From positions 372,001 through 436,000 of the forward strand of contig NW_001799022.1 in NCBI RefSeq assembly GCF_000165425.1: a stretch of 64,000 nt of DNA, given 5' to 3'. This document shows, one piece after another, positions 1 through 11,099 of the stretch (positions are counted from its first letter, which is position 1; each line of letters begins with the position of its first letter). Below the pieces are notes generated by a model. It saw only the letters and a list, made by a program, of their open reading frames with translations. It made no database searches and had not been told where the DNA came from. This DNA is from Paramecium tetraurelia. Its lineage: Eukaryota; Ciliophora; Oligohymenophorea; Peniculida; Parameciidae. A program made the translations under genes and the position numbers.

Positions 1-577
1 TCTTTATTGCCAAATGGTCTATTGTACACTCCAGCAATAGTTTATGTAGAGGAGAGATGATGTAGGTTCTTAGCAAGTGACTCAAATTCAGTTCTTGCCA
101 ATTGTTCTTGTCTCACTTTCAATTACTAATTTTCATCAACTTCCACTTTCTTCAATTCTTCTAAGAAGTCTTGATTTTTTGTTTTTAAGAATTCCAAATA
201 GGCTTTCCTGGTAGACCAATTGATATAATATTTTCTGTAATGATAACCTCTGAAATGTCTTTGGATCTGAGTTGCATGATAACTGAAATATTTAATATTC
301 CTTTCATTGTATCTAGAGTCGTTGTTTCGTTTCATTAGCATTCTAGCTATATATCCACGAGCAAACTTCTATATAATAACAGTTGACTATTTAATCAATT
401 TAATACATATCTGATTTTTATGTAATGAACTCTTAATTTATGCATTTTATGCCAAGCTTAAATCTTGGTCGAAGCCTTGATTTCAGTCACTCTATTCTCA
501 CCACTCAACTTGGCCTAATGGTAATACAATTCCACGATTGACTGGAAATTGTTTTGGATTTGCTATTGGTATTGCAT
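1..577 (-). CDS. SPATA17: SPATA17-like IQ-motif protein, 3' end beyond window
   Basis: Runs off the left edge. Decoded with TAA/TAG=Gln it begins MQYQQQIQNNFQ at 577 and has three IQ calmodulin-binding motifs in a row: STKIQAWHKMHKLRVHY, STVIIQKFARGYIARML and ATQIQRHFRGYHYRKYY. Near the window edge it reads TIAGVYNRPFGNK, which matches the conserved segment that follows the IQ block in animal SPATA17. A 20-nt intron (387-406) is needed to join IQ1 to IQ2. SPATA17 is known as a sperm/ciliary protein, and I recall it being linked to the axonemal central apparatus; a ciliary role here is inferred. Diverges from the gene at 730 across a 152-bp spacer. Confidence 0.85.
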
Positions 578-729
578 TTTCAATTATTATAATTAATAAT
601 AAATGTTTATGCGTCTTACATTAAGGACTTTAGTTAAATCCGACTGAAAATCTAAGATACACAAATGTAAATTATTTTAAGGACTTTCATCTCTATAACT
701 TAGAATCCAAATTAAGACACTAATTATTA

Positions 730-1225
730 ATGTTTAATATCAAAAAGTCATCAAACTCAGAAGAGGAATACATTGCCAAAGTGTTAGCAACCTTCCTCAA
801 GATTCGGCAATAAGAGGAGAAATCAGTCACTCTACAAACAGGAGGAAATCAACCATTTACACAGTCTTAAATTGGAATAACAAAAAATGGAAAAGCAGAT
901 CTATGTTAATCTAAAAAAGGAAAACTAACAACCTAAGACTAATGAAAAGAGAGAAGAACCAGTTAAACCAGTTAAATCTTCGACAACTGCCAAGATCAAA
1001 GGAGACAAGTATTCAGAATATGGACTCTTCGAGAACGGGGCATTCACTTGTTTGAAGTGTTAAAGCAGAGTTAAAAGAACATAAGATTTACTCAAACATT
1101 GGACTATGTAGCATGGAAGATAGGCAATACCAAGAAGAAAGAGGAACTTCGTTAATGAGGATACTTAATGCGTCAAAAAGATATCTTAGGAGACTCTCAA
1201 ATCAGAGGCTTAATCTGACTTATGA
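730..1225 (+). CDS. C2H2-like zinc-finger protein with coiled coil
   Basis: Small basic protein of about 155 residues. It starts MFNIKKSSNSEEEYIAK, passes through a charged helical stretch (QEEINHLHSLKLEQQKMEKQ) and ends with one possible zinc finger, FTCLKCQSRVKRTQDLLKHW, followed by H about five residues on, giving a Cys-x2-Cys...His...His spacing. The first exon and the rest are in different frames. Removal of either a 34-nt (GTGTTAGC...) or a 16-nt (GTCACTCT...) segment restores one frame; both give totals divisible by three. The finger is a motif reading only. Function unknown. Confidence 0.6.
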
Positions 1226-1274
1226 ATTGTATATAAATAATATAAAATATATCATAAATTTAAATTAATAACAG

Positions 1275-3180
1275 ATGTCAGCTACCTAAACTCTTTATAA
1301 CTACTAATGTACCAACATGGAACATAAGGCACCAATTACTAATTTTTGTGCTTGTATTGACTGTCTAAAACCTCTGTGTCCTGAGTGCATCCAAGATCAT
1401 TACTAATATCACATTTCAGCCAAGACACCAGCTGCCGTCTAAAGCATCCTTAATACTAGAACCAATTGTGAAAGAAAGATTGCAAAAGCAATTGAATAAT
1501 TGAAAAAAGTAACTTTATTAGATTTCATAAAAGGAATATGAATAATATGACATTCAATACATTTTCAACCCTGATGAAATACTTACTCAAGAAATCTCCA
1601 GGATGAATGATGTCAAGTTGCAGATGTTTGAAATTATCAACATCTTTTTTAAATAGTAAGAGAATCTTCTCGAAAACAAAGTGAAAGAAAACCAATTAAA
1701 AGTAAATTCATTTATGATCTTTCCAGGTTAGAAACATCGGAGGCATATTCCAAAAGATAGATTCAGTTATTCAATAACTGGAAATGTTAAGAAATAATCT
1801 TCTGACTAGCCCCGATCCATTCACTCACTTTCATAAAGCGTGTAGACTAGACGTTAAATCTTTGCTTGATAGATATAAATCTGATTTGAAGAAATCTATC
1901 AAATCCAAAGAATTAGGCAATTAAATTTATCTATTTCTTAGATCCCATCAATGTTCACATCGATGAACACAAACTATTCAATCTTAAAAGTGAATTAAAT
2001 AAAATTGTCATTATTCAAACTGTCGATCATGAAGACGCAGCTGAAAATCAATCTGTTGTATCCAAAAATAATAAGGATTAAAGCATCAATTACAGTGCAC
2101 ATGGCCTATATGGATAGTAAATGAATACTGCTTAGAATGAACCGCTACATTTTTAGTAAAAACAAACCAAACCATAAATGTACAATGTAGGAGATCTTGA
2201 TGATCCCTTATATGGTACAATGGCAAATTATGACTTTTCAATTGTAAGTCCTAATTATTTTGCTGGCCAATCTGCATTCCTGCACTTCTTTATTAATTAA
2301 GCTAAAATAATAAAGATCTGTAATTTAGAAACCAAGCAATGGCTGACTCGTTAAATTGACTATCAAGTTCCAGGGTTTCATAAATCTATAGTTGCTCCTA
2401 ATGGTGATGTCTATATATCTGGAGGAGTGATCAATTCTAAAGACAATAGAAAAGATCCTATTGTTAGAAAATACACATTAGATGGCAAGATTCAATAAGT
2501 TGGACAATTGACTCATCCAAGGTCATCTCATTCTATGGTTTATTGCAATTAAGCCATTTACATATTGTGTGGCTTTGATGAACATAGCAATCTCACGTCA
2601 AGCGTAGAAAAGTACAACATTAGTACATAAAAAATGGAACAATGCGCTCCTTGCAATAAACCAGCTAATCAACCAGCTTGTTGTACTTTCAATGACAGGT
2701 ATATTTATAAGTTTGGTGGAAATGATGAAAATGGATAAATACTATTAATTATAGAAAGGTATGATACTTTTACAAAAAAATGGGAATATATCAATCCTGA
2801 AATTGATTCTTTGGAATCTTCCAAATTTCAAACTACCTTTCAATCTGCTTCTTGTGTCCAAATCAATTAAACTAACATATTTGTCTTTGGTGGCTACGAC
2901 AATGAGGATAGGGGAGTCCAATTCTCATTCCTTTTGAATTTTGAATAAGATATACATAAAATCCGCTAAGTAGACACCAGACCCTTATTATATCCAGAAG
3001 GGTTTTGGAACAACTAAGTAAATCAATATATTCTATAATTAGGTGATCATCCATGATCACAAATTGTATGTTTTATAGAACATAGAAATTGAAGGCAATC
3101 ATATTGATGAGAATAATAGATGCTTATTATGTTTTGATGGATATAGATGGAGCGAACTATAATATTAAAATTCTATTTGA
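1275..3180 (+). CDS. B-box zinc finger / coiled coil / kelch-repeat protein
   Basis: About 601 residues after removing four 25-nt introns. Residues ~12-50 form a B-box-like zinc-binding domain (CTNMEHKAP...CACIDCLKPLCPECIQDH...H). A helical coiled coil follows, then a C-terminal series of kelch-type blades with recurring hydrophobic-GG turns and W/Y residues (VYISGGVINSK, IYILCGFDEHS, IYKFGGNDENG, IFVFGGYDNED). Kelch propellers usually bind partner proteins, and B-boxes often accompany TRIM-like ubiquitin ligases, but no RING is visible N-terminally. One intron (1917-1941) appears to start with GC rather than GT. Ligase activity should not be assumed. Confidence 0.85.
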
Positions 3181-3379
3181 ATTATTTAAATTTTTCATAA
3201 ATACATATAATATAATACCTATCCTATTCATATTTTCATTAGTTTTGTATATTTAGCCAATCTCTTTAAAGTTAGATGTAAATCATGTTGTCAAAATAAG
3301 ATAAGTTACAAAATATTATTTACTCAAGTAGATATTCATAAAAAACGATTATATGGATTTATAATTAAAATGATGATTA

Positions 3380-4139
3380 TCATGGACTTTCCCATTGATG
3401 TGAACTTTTTGCTGATCCACTTATAAATTTGGACTCGAATTCTTTTGGGGGAAGACTCTAAGCTAAATTGACTTTTTCTTTTGTTTAATTTTCTCTCAGC
3501 ATCGTCTACTGTAAATAGGAAAGTTCAAGCTATTCAATTTATTCTAATTCTCTTATTCTCTAATCTTAATCAATTTTCTCCTTGATAACTTTATCCTTTT
3601 CCAGTTCTACATCATATCTGATTTTATCTCGTCTATCTTTCAACTTATTCAACGTATTTTAGTTCGCTTGCTTCTCCTCCCATTTCCATTAAATAACTTT
3701 GTTCCTAAATGTATCATGATCCATATTTCTCTATAATTTTGTTTCTTTGAGATCATGTTTATGCCAATCTCTGAATTCTTTGACTTCAGTTTTTTTTCTA
3801 AATAGCATTTCTGACTTTATTTTTTTCAATGTCTCTCTCTAAGCTCTTGAGACACTCAATGAGAAAGGTGGAGGAGCCTCTACTTTTTATCTTATTTTTT
3901 CCTCTTTCTAAAATATTGAAAATCTAATTTTGTACTTTTATCTGCAATTCTAATCTATGTCTGTAGATATGCTCTGCTTTTTAATCTTCTGATTATATTT
4001 TTTTAAGTATTTTCTCTCGTTCTTATCTGATTTGATCGATTCTATTTTTTATTTTCATTGCTTCTTCTTCTGCATTCTTTTTCTCAACATAAGTAGTAAA
4101 CAAACTCTTATTACCAATTTTTGGTAATTCTCCTGACAT
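3380..4139 (-). CDS. Coiled-coil protein, unknown function
   Basis: About 243 residues from ATG at 4139 to TGA at 3380, with one 28-nt intron. It starts MSGELPKIGNKSLFTTYVEKK and is almost wholly charged helix, rich in Glu, Lys, Arg and Gln (AMKIKNRIDQIRQEREKILK; VELEKDKVIKEKIDQDQRIR), with a short proline patch VEAPPPFSL in the middle. No enzymatic motif is seen. The composition resembles ciliary or cytoskeletal CCDC-type proteins, which is only a guess. It sits tail to tail with the kelch gene and 82 bp downstream of the next minus-strand gene. Confidence 0.65.
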
Positions 4140-4221
4140 TTAAATATTATTATTATTATTTCTATAAAATTTGGTTATGCAAGTGGGTTTTGCATTACAA
4201 ATAAAACACACAAAATAAATA

Positions 4222-5369
4222 TCACATGAGTCTTTATATTTAGAGTGGTAATTCTAAAGAGGTTTCTAAACTGCATATTTCTGACTTTACTGAATGTTTA
4301 CGAAAGTTTTTGTCATCAAATTACTTATCAAATGGGATATGTTGATAATTTTTTTAATGGGATAATTTTCTACTTTGTATCGTTGTTTAACTGTTCTAAG
4401 AGCTGAGCTTCTTTCCTAGACTTAAGAACAACGGGCAATCAGATATAATTTTATCTTATGATCCCTTCAATGCCATCAACATCGATTTTAATTACCTATT
4501 CTTGGTTCCTTCTTAAGCTGTTTATAAGATATCTTTTCTTTCCTTTTGTCTTTGCAATTTTTTCAATTTGAATTCCCGATCAAATTCCAATTGATCTTAA
4601 TCGAATTCCTTCATCAAGGTCTATTAAGTGTTTCTAATCATGCGAATCATTTGGGAAGCATACTTTTTATACTCTTTATTTTATTGGTTAAATTTCAAAA
4701 CAATCTAAAATATGGCGATTTTATTTACATTCAGTTTATTTGGAGACTAAGATTTAGATTAAGCATTTTCTGAAATTTCTTTAAAATTATTCTATAAAAT
4801 TGGAGAGATAATTAATTAATCTTAGACTCTCAATGAATTCTTCTGATCTCCTTCTTCTAGTCCTTGATCCAATTCAAGTATACAATTATTATGGGTTGAA
4901 CCCTGAGATTTGTGTTTCGTATTTATTTCTGGTTAAGTATGATTAATATCGAAAAGTTCTAAAAGGGATTATGAATTTTAATACTTTTTACACTCAATGT
5001 CTCCTCGATTTTACTTAGTTGCCTCAAAGGGGATATAGAGTATTTAGTGTCCACGTTTGTATCTTTCTATTCAGTTATAGAAATATGTTGTGAAATTTTC
5101 GAATGGGACATATTTGAATCTCCCTGTGCAAAAGAATTAACTTGAAGGTACTTTCTAATTGAATATGCCTGTTCTAGCTATAATTCCTTGTTTCTTTTCA
5201 CCTTTCTGTTATTGACTTTATTCTATAAGTGTTGTGAAAAGAGATAATTCGTGTTTGTAATTGATCCTTTTTAAGGGGATTCCGTGGTTTTTAAACAAAT
5301 AGTTGGAAAATATTATTGCTGTTTTTTCTGGGGAGATAAAGATATTTGTGAATTTTAGGATTAACTCAT
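4222..5369 (-). CDS. Hypothetical Gln/Ser-rich protein with C-terminal coiled coil
   Basis: Begins MSQSQNSQISLSPQKKQQQ and gives 365-373 residues. A 26-nt intron joins ...IEETLSVK to KLFDINHTQPE; a second 24-nt GTAAAT...TTTTAG segment in the middle keeps frame and is probably also an intron. The N-terminal half is low complexity (Ser/Gln/Asn). The second half contains a charged helix (MKEFDQDQLEFDREFKLKKL). No known domain recognised. The standard-code ORF on the plus strand at 4546-4773 is an antisense shadow of this gene. Confidence 0.6.
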
Positions 5370-5845
5370 TTTTAATTCTTAATTGAATTAAATTATAAAT
5401 AATTACTGTGAGAATATAAAGATATCATTTACATTATTTTATAGTCTCTTAATCTACATTTTACAATTTCTAAAATTTAGTGTTATTTCAATTAATACTT
5501 TAATAATGAAATAATACCCTCGTATTTTATTAAAATACATAAAACACATATAATGTATTCTACTTTATTGATAATATCAAATTAGAACGTCTTGTAATTT
5601 TTCTTTGTTTTAATTTTAGGGATTCATCACTAAATTGATGTACTACATTACATCAATAATCTTAACTATTTTTATTGCATCATCACTTCCTTTTTATCAT
5701 TTTATAATATTACTTTTTATACTAATTAAACTAATTGGTTACTTCAAAATGAATGAACTTTTATAAAATTTCTAATTTTAGTAAGAATAATAACATTGAA
5801 TACACTTTGTCTATTTATCTATGTATATTTACTTAATTAACTGAA
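5370..5845. other. Intergenic A+T-rich spacer
   Basis: Very A+T-rich sequence with no reading frame of convincing composition. Nothing further is seen in it. Confidence 0.5.
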
Positions 5846-6331
5846 TCAATATATCCTTAAGTATATCTTTTGTATTATCTTTTATTTTATTATTTTATCC
5901 TAACACTATTCATCTATATATCTGCTGATATTTCAATTCATTTTCTATTCTCACCTTATTAGTATCTAATTTTAGCCATAATTCTATAATTCTTTCATAT
6001 GAAATTATAGTAGTAATTTTATCTAGAATTCTCTTTCTTTTTTAATTGAATAATATTATTCTTTCATTTTGCTCTCTTATATCTAGATTATGCTGATTGC
6101 ATTCTATTCAAATAGTCTTTTAATAAGATTTTATCTATAATAGATTCTATTAATGTAAGATGTCTACTATACTAAGTAATAATATTTTAAATTCAATGAT
6201 GAATTACCTTGCAAAATACATAGCGCTAGTTTTCTAACAATATTTCTTAAAATCCCACAGAAATGCGATTATTACTTATTTTAATTAAATGATAAATATA
6301 AATAAACAAATTGACAAAGAATATTTTACAT
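5846..6331 (-). CDS. Weak helical ORF, uncertain gene model
   Basis: A minus-strand frame open from a possible ATG at 6331 gives about 126-151 residues of basic, helical sequence (for example ILRNIVRKLALCILQG and KMKEQYYSIKKEREFQIKLL). Neighbouring frames are also open here because only TGA stops translation, and they also look protein-like (YERIIELWLKLDTNKVRIEN), so the exon structure is unresolved. The proposed start overlaps the F-box gene start at 6289 on the other strand, which argues that the true start is elsewhere. No family recognised. Confidence 0.3.
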
Positions 6332-6885
6332 ACCTCAAGATTGTAAAGGAGACATTGACATTTATTCTTCCAAGTTCTACAAAATATGAAGAAAACTTTC
6401 AATAATTAAAGGTGATGATTGGAGATATACATATTGTGATTTTATAATTGACAAATTGGTTGATCTTCTATTACTCCGATGCAAAGGGAGAACCAAATTA
6501 ATTTAGTTTAAATATTAGCAATACATTATAACCTTAAGTACAAAATTACTTCATTCGTAAGAGTAATTTGTAAGGGATGCAGATTTATTATAAGGAAAAG
6601 TAATTAAATAAATTAGAGATTTTAATCAGAAACAGGATATTTTAGGAGTAGAAAGAAAATGTTTTAGTTAAACTAGTGAAGAATAGGGATATTTCAATTC
6701 TGATATATGGTTATTTGAAGCGAATAGACATGATGAATTTGGAATTGAGTTGTTTCAATGTTAGAGAGTTCTTTGTTGAGAATAGTTATTGGTATTTGTT
6801 GTATGAGTGGAAATATGGATTAACTGGATTCAAATTGGATGCTTTTAGTTGGAAGAATAAATTTATTTTGTTAATGAGATGTTGA
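6289..6885 (+). CDS. F-box-like protein
   Basis: Intronless 198-residue frame from ATG 6289 to TGA 6883. The N-terminal two thirds is helical and unfamiliar. Near residue 130 a Leu-rich F-box-like block appears (NRDISILIYGYLKRIDMMN, then LELSCFNVREFFVEN, then YWYLLYEWKYG), followed by WKNKFILLMRC, which resembles the Trp/Leu helix that ends many FBXO F-boxes. F-boxes bind Skp1 in SCF ubiquitin ligases. The substrate domain would have to be the N-terminal part, because the protein stops right after the motif, an unusual arrangement. An RCC1-repeat gene starts 157 bp downstream on the same strand. Confidence 0.55.
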
Positions 6886-7042
6886 TTTAAATATTAATAT
6901 TATATTATTATAAATACATCTGAGAAGGGTTATTTTAATACTGATAGGATGAATGTATGTATGATGTAGTGATAAATGGAACGAATTTCAATTTATATTT
7001 ATATATAATAGTGAATTATTAGATCTTGTAATAAATATTTTA

Positions 7043-8378
7043 ATGAATTGCTTAACACATAGCGGTGTTTTTAAATCATTATGGACTCGTCCATTGTATA
7101 GAGCAGGCAATTTGTATACTTGGGGTGCTCACAGTTTAGGATGTGGAATCAATCATGATTCATAGAGTGATCAATTAAGACCAAGGAGAATTGATGCTTT
7201 CAATGGCAATGTTTAAAAAGTATACCCAAGTGAATACTTTACAGCTGTGATTACAGGTATTGATATTTAAATAGATGATAAGATAATGGTGATTTGTATA
7301 CATTTGGTAACAACAATTATGGATAATTGGGATTGGGCAACACTGAAGAACAATAAACACCATAACTTGTGAAATACTTTAGAGATAAGGGATTAAAGGT
7401 TGTAGATGTAGCATTGGGATCAAATCACGGAGTAGCTTTGGCTTGTAATAAATATAAATAATATGACAGCTGATGGGAATGTTTATACTTGGGGAAGTGC
7501 AAATAATTCATTTTTAGATTAATTATTATGCAGACCTAATGGATTAGGCGATAATTACGCCAATAATCTCCTTTAACCATAAGTTGTAGAGAAATTGGCT
7601 GGATCACCTAAAGGTAAATTTGTGAGTGCTGGCATTAACTACTCAATTGTGGTGAATGAAAACAACCAAGTCTATGTATGGGGAGCTGGTAAAAGAGGAG
7701 AACTTGGTAATGGATGCAGTTTGAACTTCAAATATCCTGAGTTGAATCCCATTTTTGAATAATTAGCTAAATCTGGCTGACACAATCTAAAAAGATTAAG
7801 TCATGCTTTGCTGGAACATTGGCATTATTAAGTAATAGCATATTATTACAGATCTATTTTCAGATGAAGGAATTGTAGTAGGATGGGGAAGAAGTTATTA
7901 TGGTTCTTTGGGAGTCAGATAATAAGAATATGTTGTCACAGATTTAGTAATAATAATCTTTAATCATTAGGAAAATTACTCTCCCACACCAGTGAATTTG
8001 AAGTATTTCCAACCCAACGAAAAGGTTGTGGATTTCGATTTAGGATATAATCTTTCTCTCTTCTTGACTGATTAGAATAGAATCTATCTGTCAGGCTATG
8101 ATGAGACCTATGTACCAAGACCTATTGACCTTCCAAAAGACGAGAAGATTCTTAAATTCTCTGCTTCTAATAACAGCTTTGCCATTTTAACTGGTATGTG
8201 AAGGGATCTATTAATGTTAGATAAAAACTTCTATACTTCCAACGAGTATGTAATTCCTCAATAGAAAAGGAATTTGGGATTCTTGTTCAAAAGTCAACCA
8301 AGAGAATTGTTTGAGTCTACTAATATTGAACAATTTGGAGGAGGATATAGAGTCAGATATGCAGTCGTAAATAATTGA
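7043..8378 (+). CDS. RCC1-repeat beta-propeller protein, apparent frameshift
   Basis: About 404 residues with five short introns (20-27 nt). RCC1-type repeats are clear: GNLYTWGAHSLGCG, GDLYTFGNNNYGQLGLGNTE, GNVYTWGSANN, QVYVWGAGKRGELGNG and GIVVGWGRSYYGSLG. The N-terminus (MNCLTHSGVFKSLWTRPLYRAG) is basic and hydroxylated and could be a mitochondrial presequence, as in RCC1L-type proteins; that is inference. Between FEQLAKSG and KKIKSCFAGTLAL (about 7758-7800) the frame shifts by one base with no GT...AG segment available, so one nucleotide seems to be missing in this copy or in the assembly. Confidence 0.8.
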
Positions 8379-8491
8379 TATAATGCCTACATCTTACAGC
8401 AATATAAAATAAAACATTATTCTGATTGTCACAGTATTATTACGAATAAATTTGAAAAAAAAATCAAATAAATTAAAAAGGATATAATTTA

Positions 8492-9106
8492 ATGGGTAAA
8501 TAATATGCAAGAGAGCCTGCTGTTGCAAAAAATTCAGCCAAAGCCAAAGCAAGTGATTTGAGAACTCATTTCAAGAATACTTATGAAGTGGCTAGAGCAA
8601 TCAAAGGATAAACCCTTGCCTAAGCCCTTAAATACATGCAAGACGTTCTTTAACATAAGAGATGCGTTCCTTTCACCAGATTTAATGGTGGAGTCGGAAG
8701 AACAGGTTAAGCTAAAGAATTCGGCAGATCTCAAGGTATTTGGATTGATTAATTGATTCATAGGTAGATGGCCAGAAAAGAGTGTTAGAATTGTGTTGTC
8801 CCTTTTATAAAACTTGGCAGCCAATGCTCAAGTCAAAAATTTGAGCAATGAAAAATTGATCATCAATCATGTCTAAGTCAATAGAGCTTAAAAGGGAAGA
8901 CGTAGAACCTACAGAGCTCACGGAAGAATCAATCGTATTTTAATTATTATTATATATTTTCAAAAGCTTTCCTATCATCAAATGCTCACATTGAAATTTG
9001 GGCTGCTTAAAAAGATGAAAATGTTAAAAAAGAAGCCAACAATAAGGTTGTTGCTCGTTAATCAAGAAAACAAGCTGCAAGATCTAAATTAGCTATTGGA
9101 GCATGA
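8492..9106 (+). CDS. RPL17: 60S ribosomal protein uL22 (L17)
   Basis: 184 residues, introns of 28 and 32 nt. It matches eukaryotic L17 from end to end: [54 protein letters not shown], then [20 protein letters not shown], and the signature [13 protein letters not shown] split by the second intron. uL22 lines the nascent-peptide exit tunnel of the large subunit. The C-terminal tail ([20 protein letters not shown]) is basic, as in the family. Codon use is enriched for C-ending codons, fitting a highly expressed gene. Confidence 0.97.
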
Positions 9107-9179
9107 GCATATATTAGTATAAGTATATTAAAATAAACAAATCGAACAATTAATGAATCTCTTTATTTATTCATACTAC

Positions 9180-10260
9180 TCAATTCTATAATGCACCCAA
9201 AGTTGGGAAATCATTTTAATCGATTGGGTCCTACTTAACTTATTGCTTTGGTGTTTTGTGGACTGTGCTTTTCGGAACCAATTGATATTGCTATTGAGAC
9301 TCCCCTTTTTAATAGTATTGCTAACATATATCAATTCGAATCCTTACATTATTTTATCTACTCCCATTGTTCCCATGTTTTCTATCAAATCTGCCCTTCC
9401 CTCTTGAATTTTTGTAATCTTCATTATCTTGCGAGTCCTATTATCCATAATTCTATCTTCCTCTCCCTTTTGAGTAACTGGAAGTTTGATAACCTTTATC
9501 ATGTCTCTCAATCTCCTCATCATAATTATCATGCTAATGAGGTTTCTTATTCTATATCATTGCACACTTCTTCAAGTTTATTTACTTATGGAATTCATCC
9601 AAGTAATCAACACTTTGCATCATGACAGAATCTATTTGCAATTTCGATTTGTTGGACATCAAATAAGTGAAAATCTCATCTGCACACTATTCACTCTGAC
9701 ATGTCAATGTCAATTTAATTAAGCTTTTATCAGCCTAATATATTTCTTCTTCAAACTATAATTATTCTCTATTCTATCCGGCACTTCGAAGTGATTCCTT
9801 TATATTACCAATATTGGATGCACTTGATTTTATTAGAATTCTCTTCCTTTCACTACGGAAATAGGGTCTAATAAGTAGAAGTCCGTGATCAAAGTTCCAC
9901 AATTAATTATTATACTTCTTCAGTATCTAAATTTATGCATTACATCATATTCATACAGCTGTTAAGATCAGATGATATTGTTTCCTATCATTCTATTCAT
10001 TTTGCACATATTGATTCTTAATTGAATTTTCCCTTTACACCACCACATATTATAACAAATAATGATCTGGTTTTGCAATGTCTGTTTCGAACTTCCTCAC
10101 CAAATATTCATTATTCAGCAAGTTCTCATATTTGAATAGCTCGATCATCTATAAAATTTAGTATCAATCATTACAGCTTTTTCCAGTCTTGAGAATTGAT
10201 CTTCGTACTAAAATATTTACACTATCTTACCTTGTCAGATAAATGTTCAGGGGAAATCAT
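9180..10260 (-). CDS. Putative La-motif-like RNA-binding protein with FPTLG tail
   Basis: 324-333 residues with three or four introns (23, 26, 30 and probably 27 nt). The N-terminal segment (EKAMIELFKYENLLNNEYLV, then RKF, later HLILTAILKKYNNQLWNFDH) has the spacing of a divergent La motif. The C-terminal half is low complexity, rich in Gly, Arg, Asn and Gln (YSKGRGRQNYGQQD; GKGRFDRKHGNNG), and ends NDFPTLGALQN, a short FPTL-type motif common in mRNA-binding proteins. RNA binding is therefore likely, but LARP membership is unproven. The antisense and off-frame ORFs at 9248-9722 are shadows. Confidence 0.5.
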
Positions 10261-10394
10261 CCTATGTTGATAATAAATTTTAATTTATTTTTCTAAGAAT
10301 ATATCATTATTTGAGAGACATCTCACATTGACATTCTCATTATATTAAAGAGATAATAAAAAAGAAATAAAAAATAAACCAAAACATAAAGTTT

Positions 10395-10976
10395 TCATTT
10401 CTTCTTTTTCTTGGCTTTAAGTTTGGCAGCCTTAGCCTTAGCCACTTATAAGTCCTCATACTTTTTTTTAACATAATCCACATATTTGCACATTCCACTG
10501 TCATCAGGGTCCATCTCTTTTAAAATATCCTTAACATCTTAAGCAGTCATCTTTTCTCCCATTTCCATTAAAATATATCTCATTTCAGCTGTTTGTACAG
10601 TTCCAGTATTATCCAAATCAAAAACACGAAATGACTATGTTCATATATATATGCATTTATGTACAGCCATTAACTCATCAATTGTATCATCGTCTTTGAC
10701 TGCTTTAGTTAATATTTTCATCATTTTCATGAAATCGATAGTGCCTGTGGATTCAGGATCCAATTCTCTCATGTAATTGTCCAACTCTTCGTCTGTAGGG
10801 TCTTGACCCAAATATTTCAAAATGTTAGCTAGAAAAGGTAACTTGTGATGTATAGTACCTAATTCCTTTGTTGATACAGTGCCCTTGTTATCTGTATCAA
10901 ACTAATCGAATGCTTCTTTAATGTCTTTCATTCTCTTTTCAGCAGGATCTATCGTAGTGATGTGTGTTTAAAGCAT
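10395..10976 (-). CDS. Calmodulin-like four-EF-hand protein with lysine-rich tail
   Basis: 173 residues, two 30-nt introns. Four EF-hand loops are seen: DTDNKGTVSTKE (canonical), DPESTGTIDFMK (position 12 is Lys, weak), DLDNTGTVQTAE (canonical) and DPDDSGMCKYVD (position 8 Cys, position 12 Asp, weak). Calcium binding is therefore best supported for sites 1 and 3. After the last loop the protein continues about 25 residues and ends AKAAKLKAKKKKK, a polybasic tail absent from calmodulin and centrin that might direct it to membranes, RNA or the nucleus. Calmodulin-superfamily sensor; the partner is unknown. Confidence 0.85.
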
Positions 10977-11099
10977 GAATTAATAATAACTACAACCAAA
11001 ATAATTAGAGAATTAGAAATATTTCATATAAAATAGTCTTCTTATTATAAATTCTAGAATATTTCGAACACATCACTAATATTAAAATTAAGAATCTAT

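Noticed and set aside
480-520. Segment GGCCTAATGG... resembling a tRNA A box
   Set aside because: It lies inside the SPATA17 coding exon, and no cloverleaf with a matching B box and acceptor stem could be drawn.
9248-9722. Overlapping standard-code ORFs on both strands (62-125 residues)
   Set aside because: They are out of frame with or antisense to the La-like gene at 9180-10260, whose ciliate-code frame has coherent introns and low-complexity protein character.
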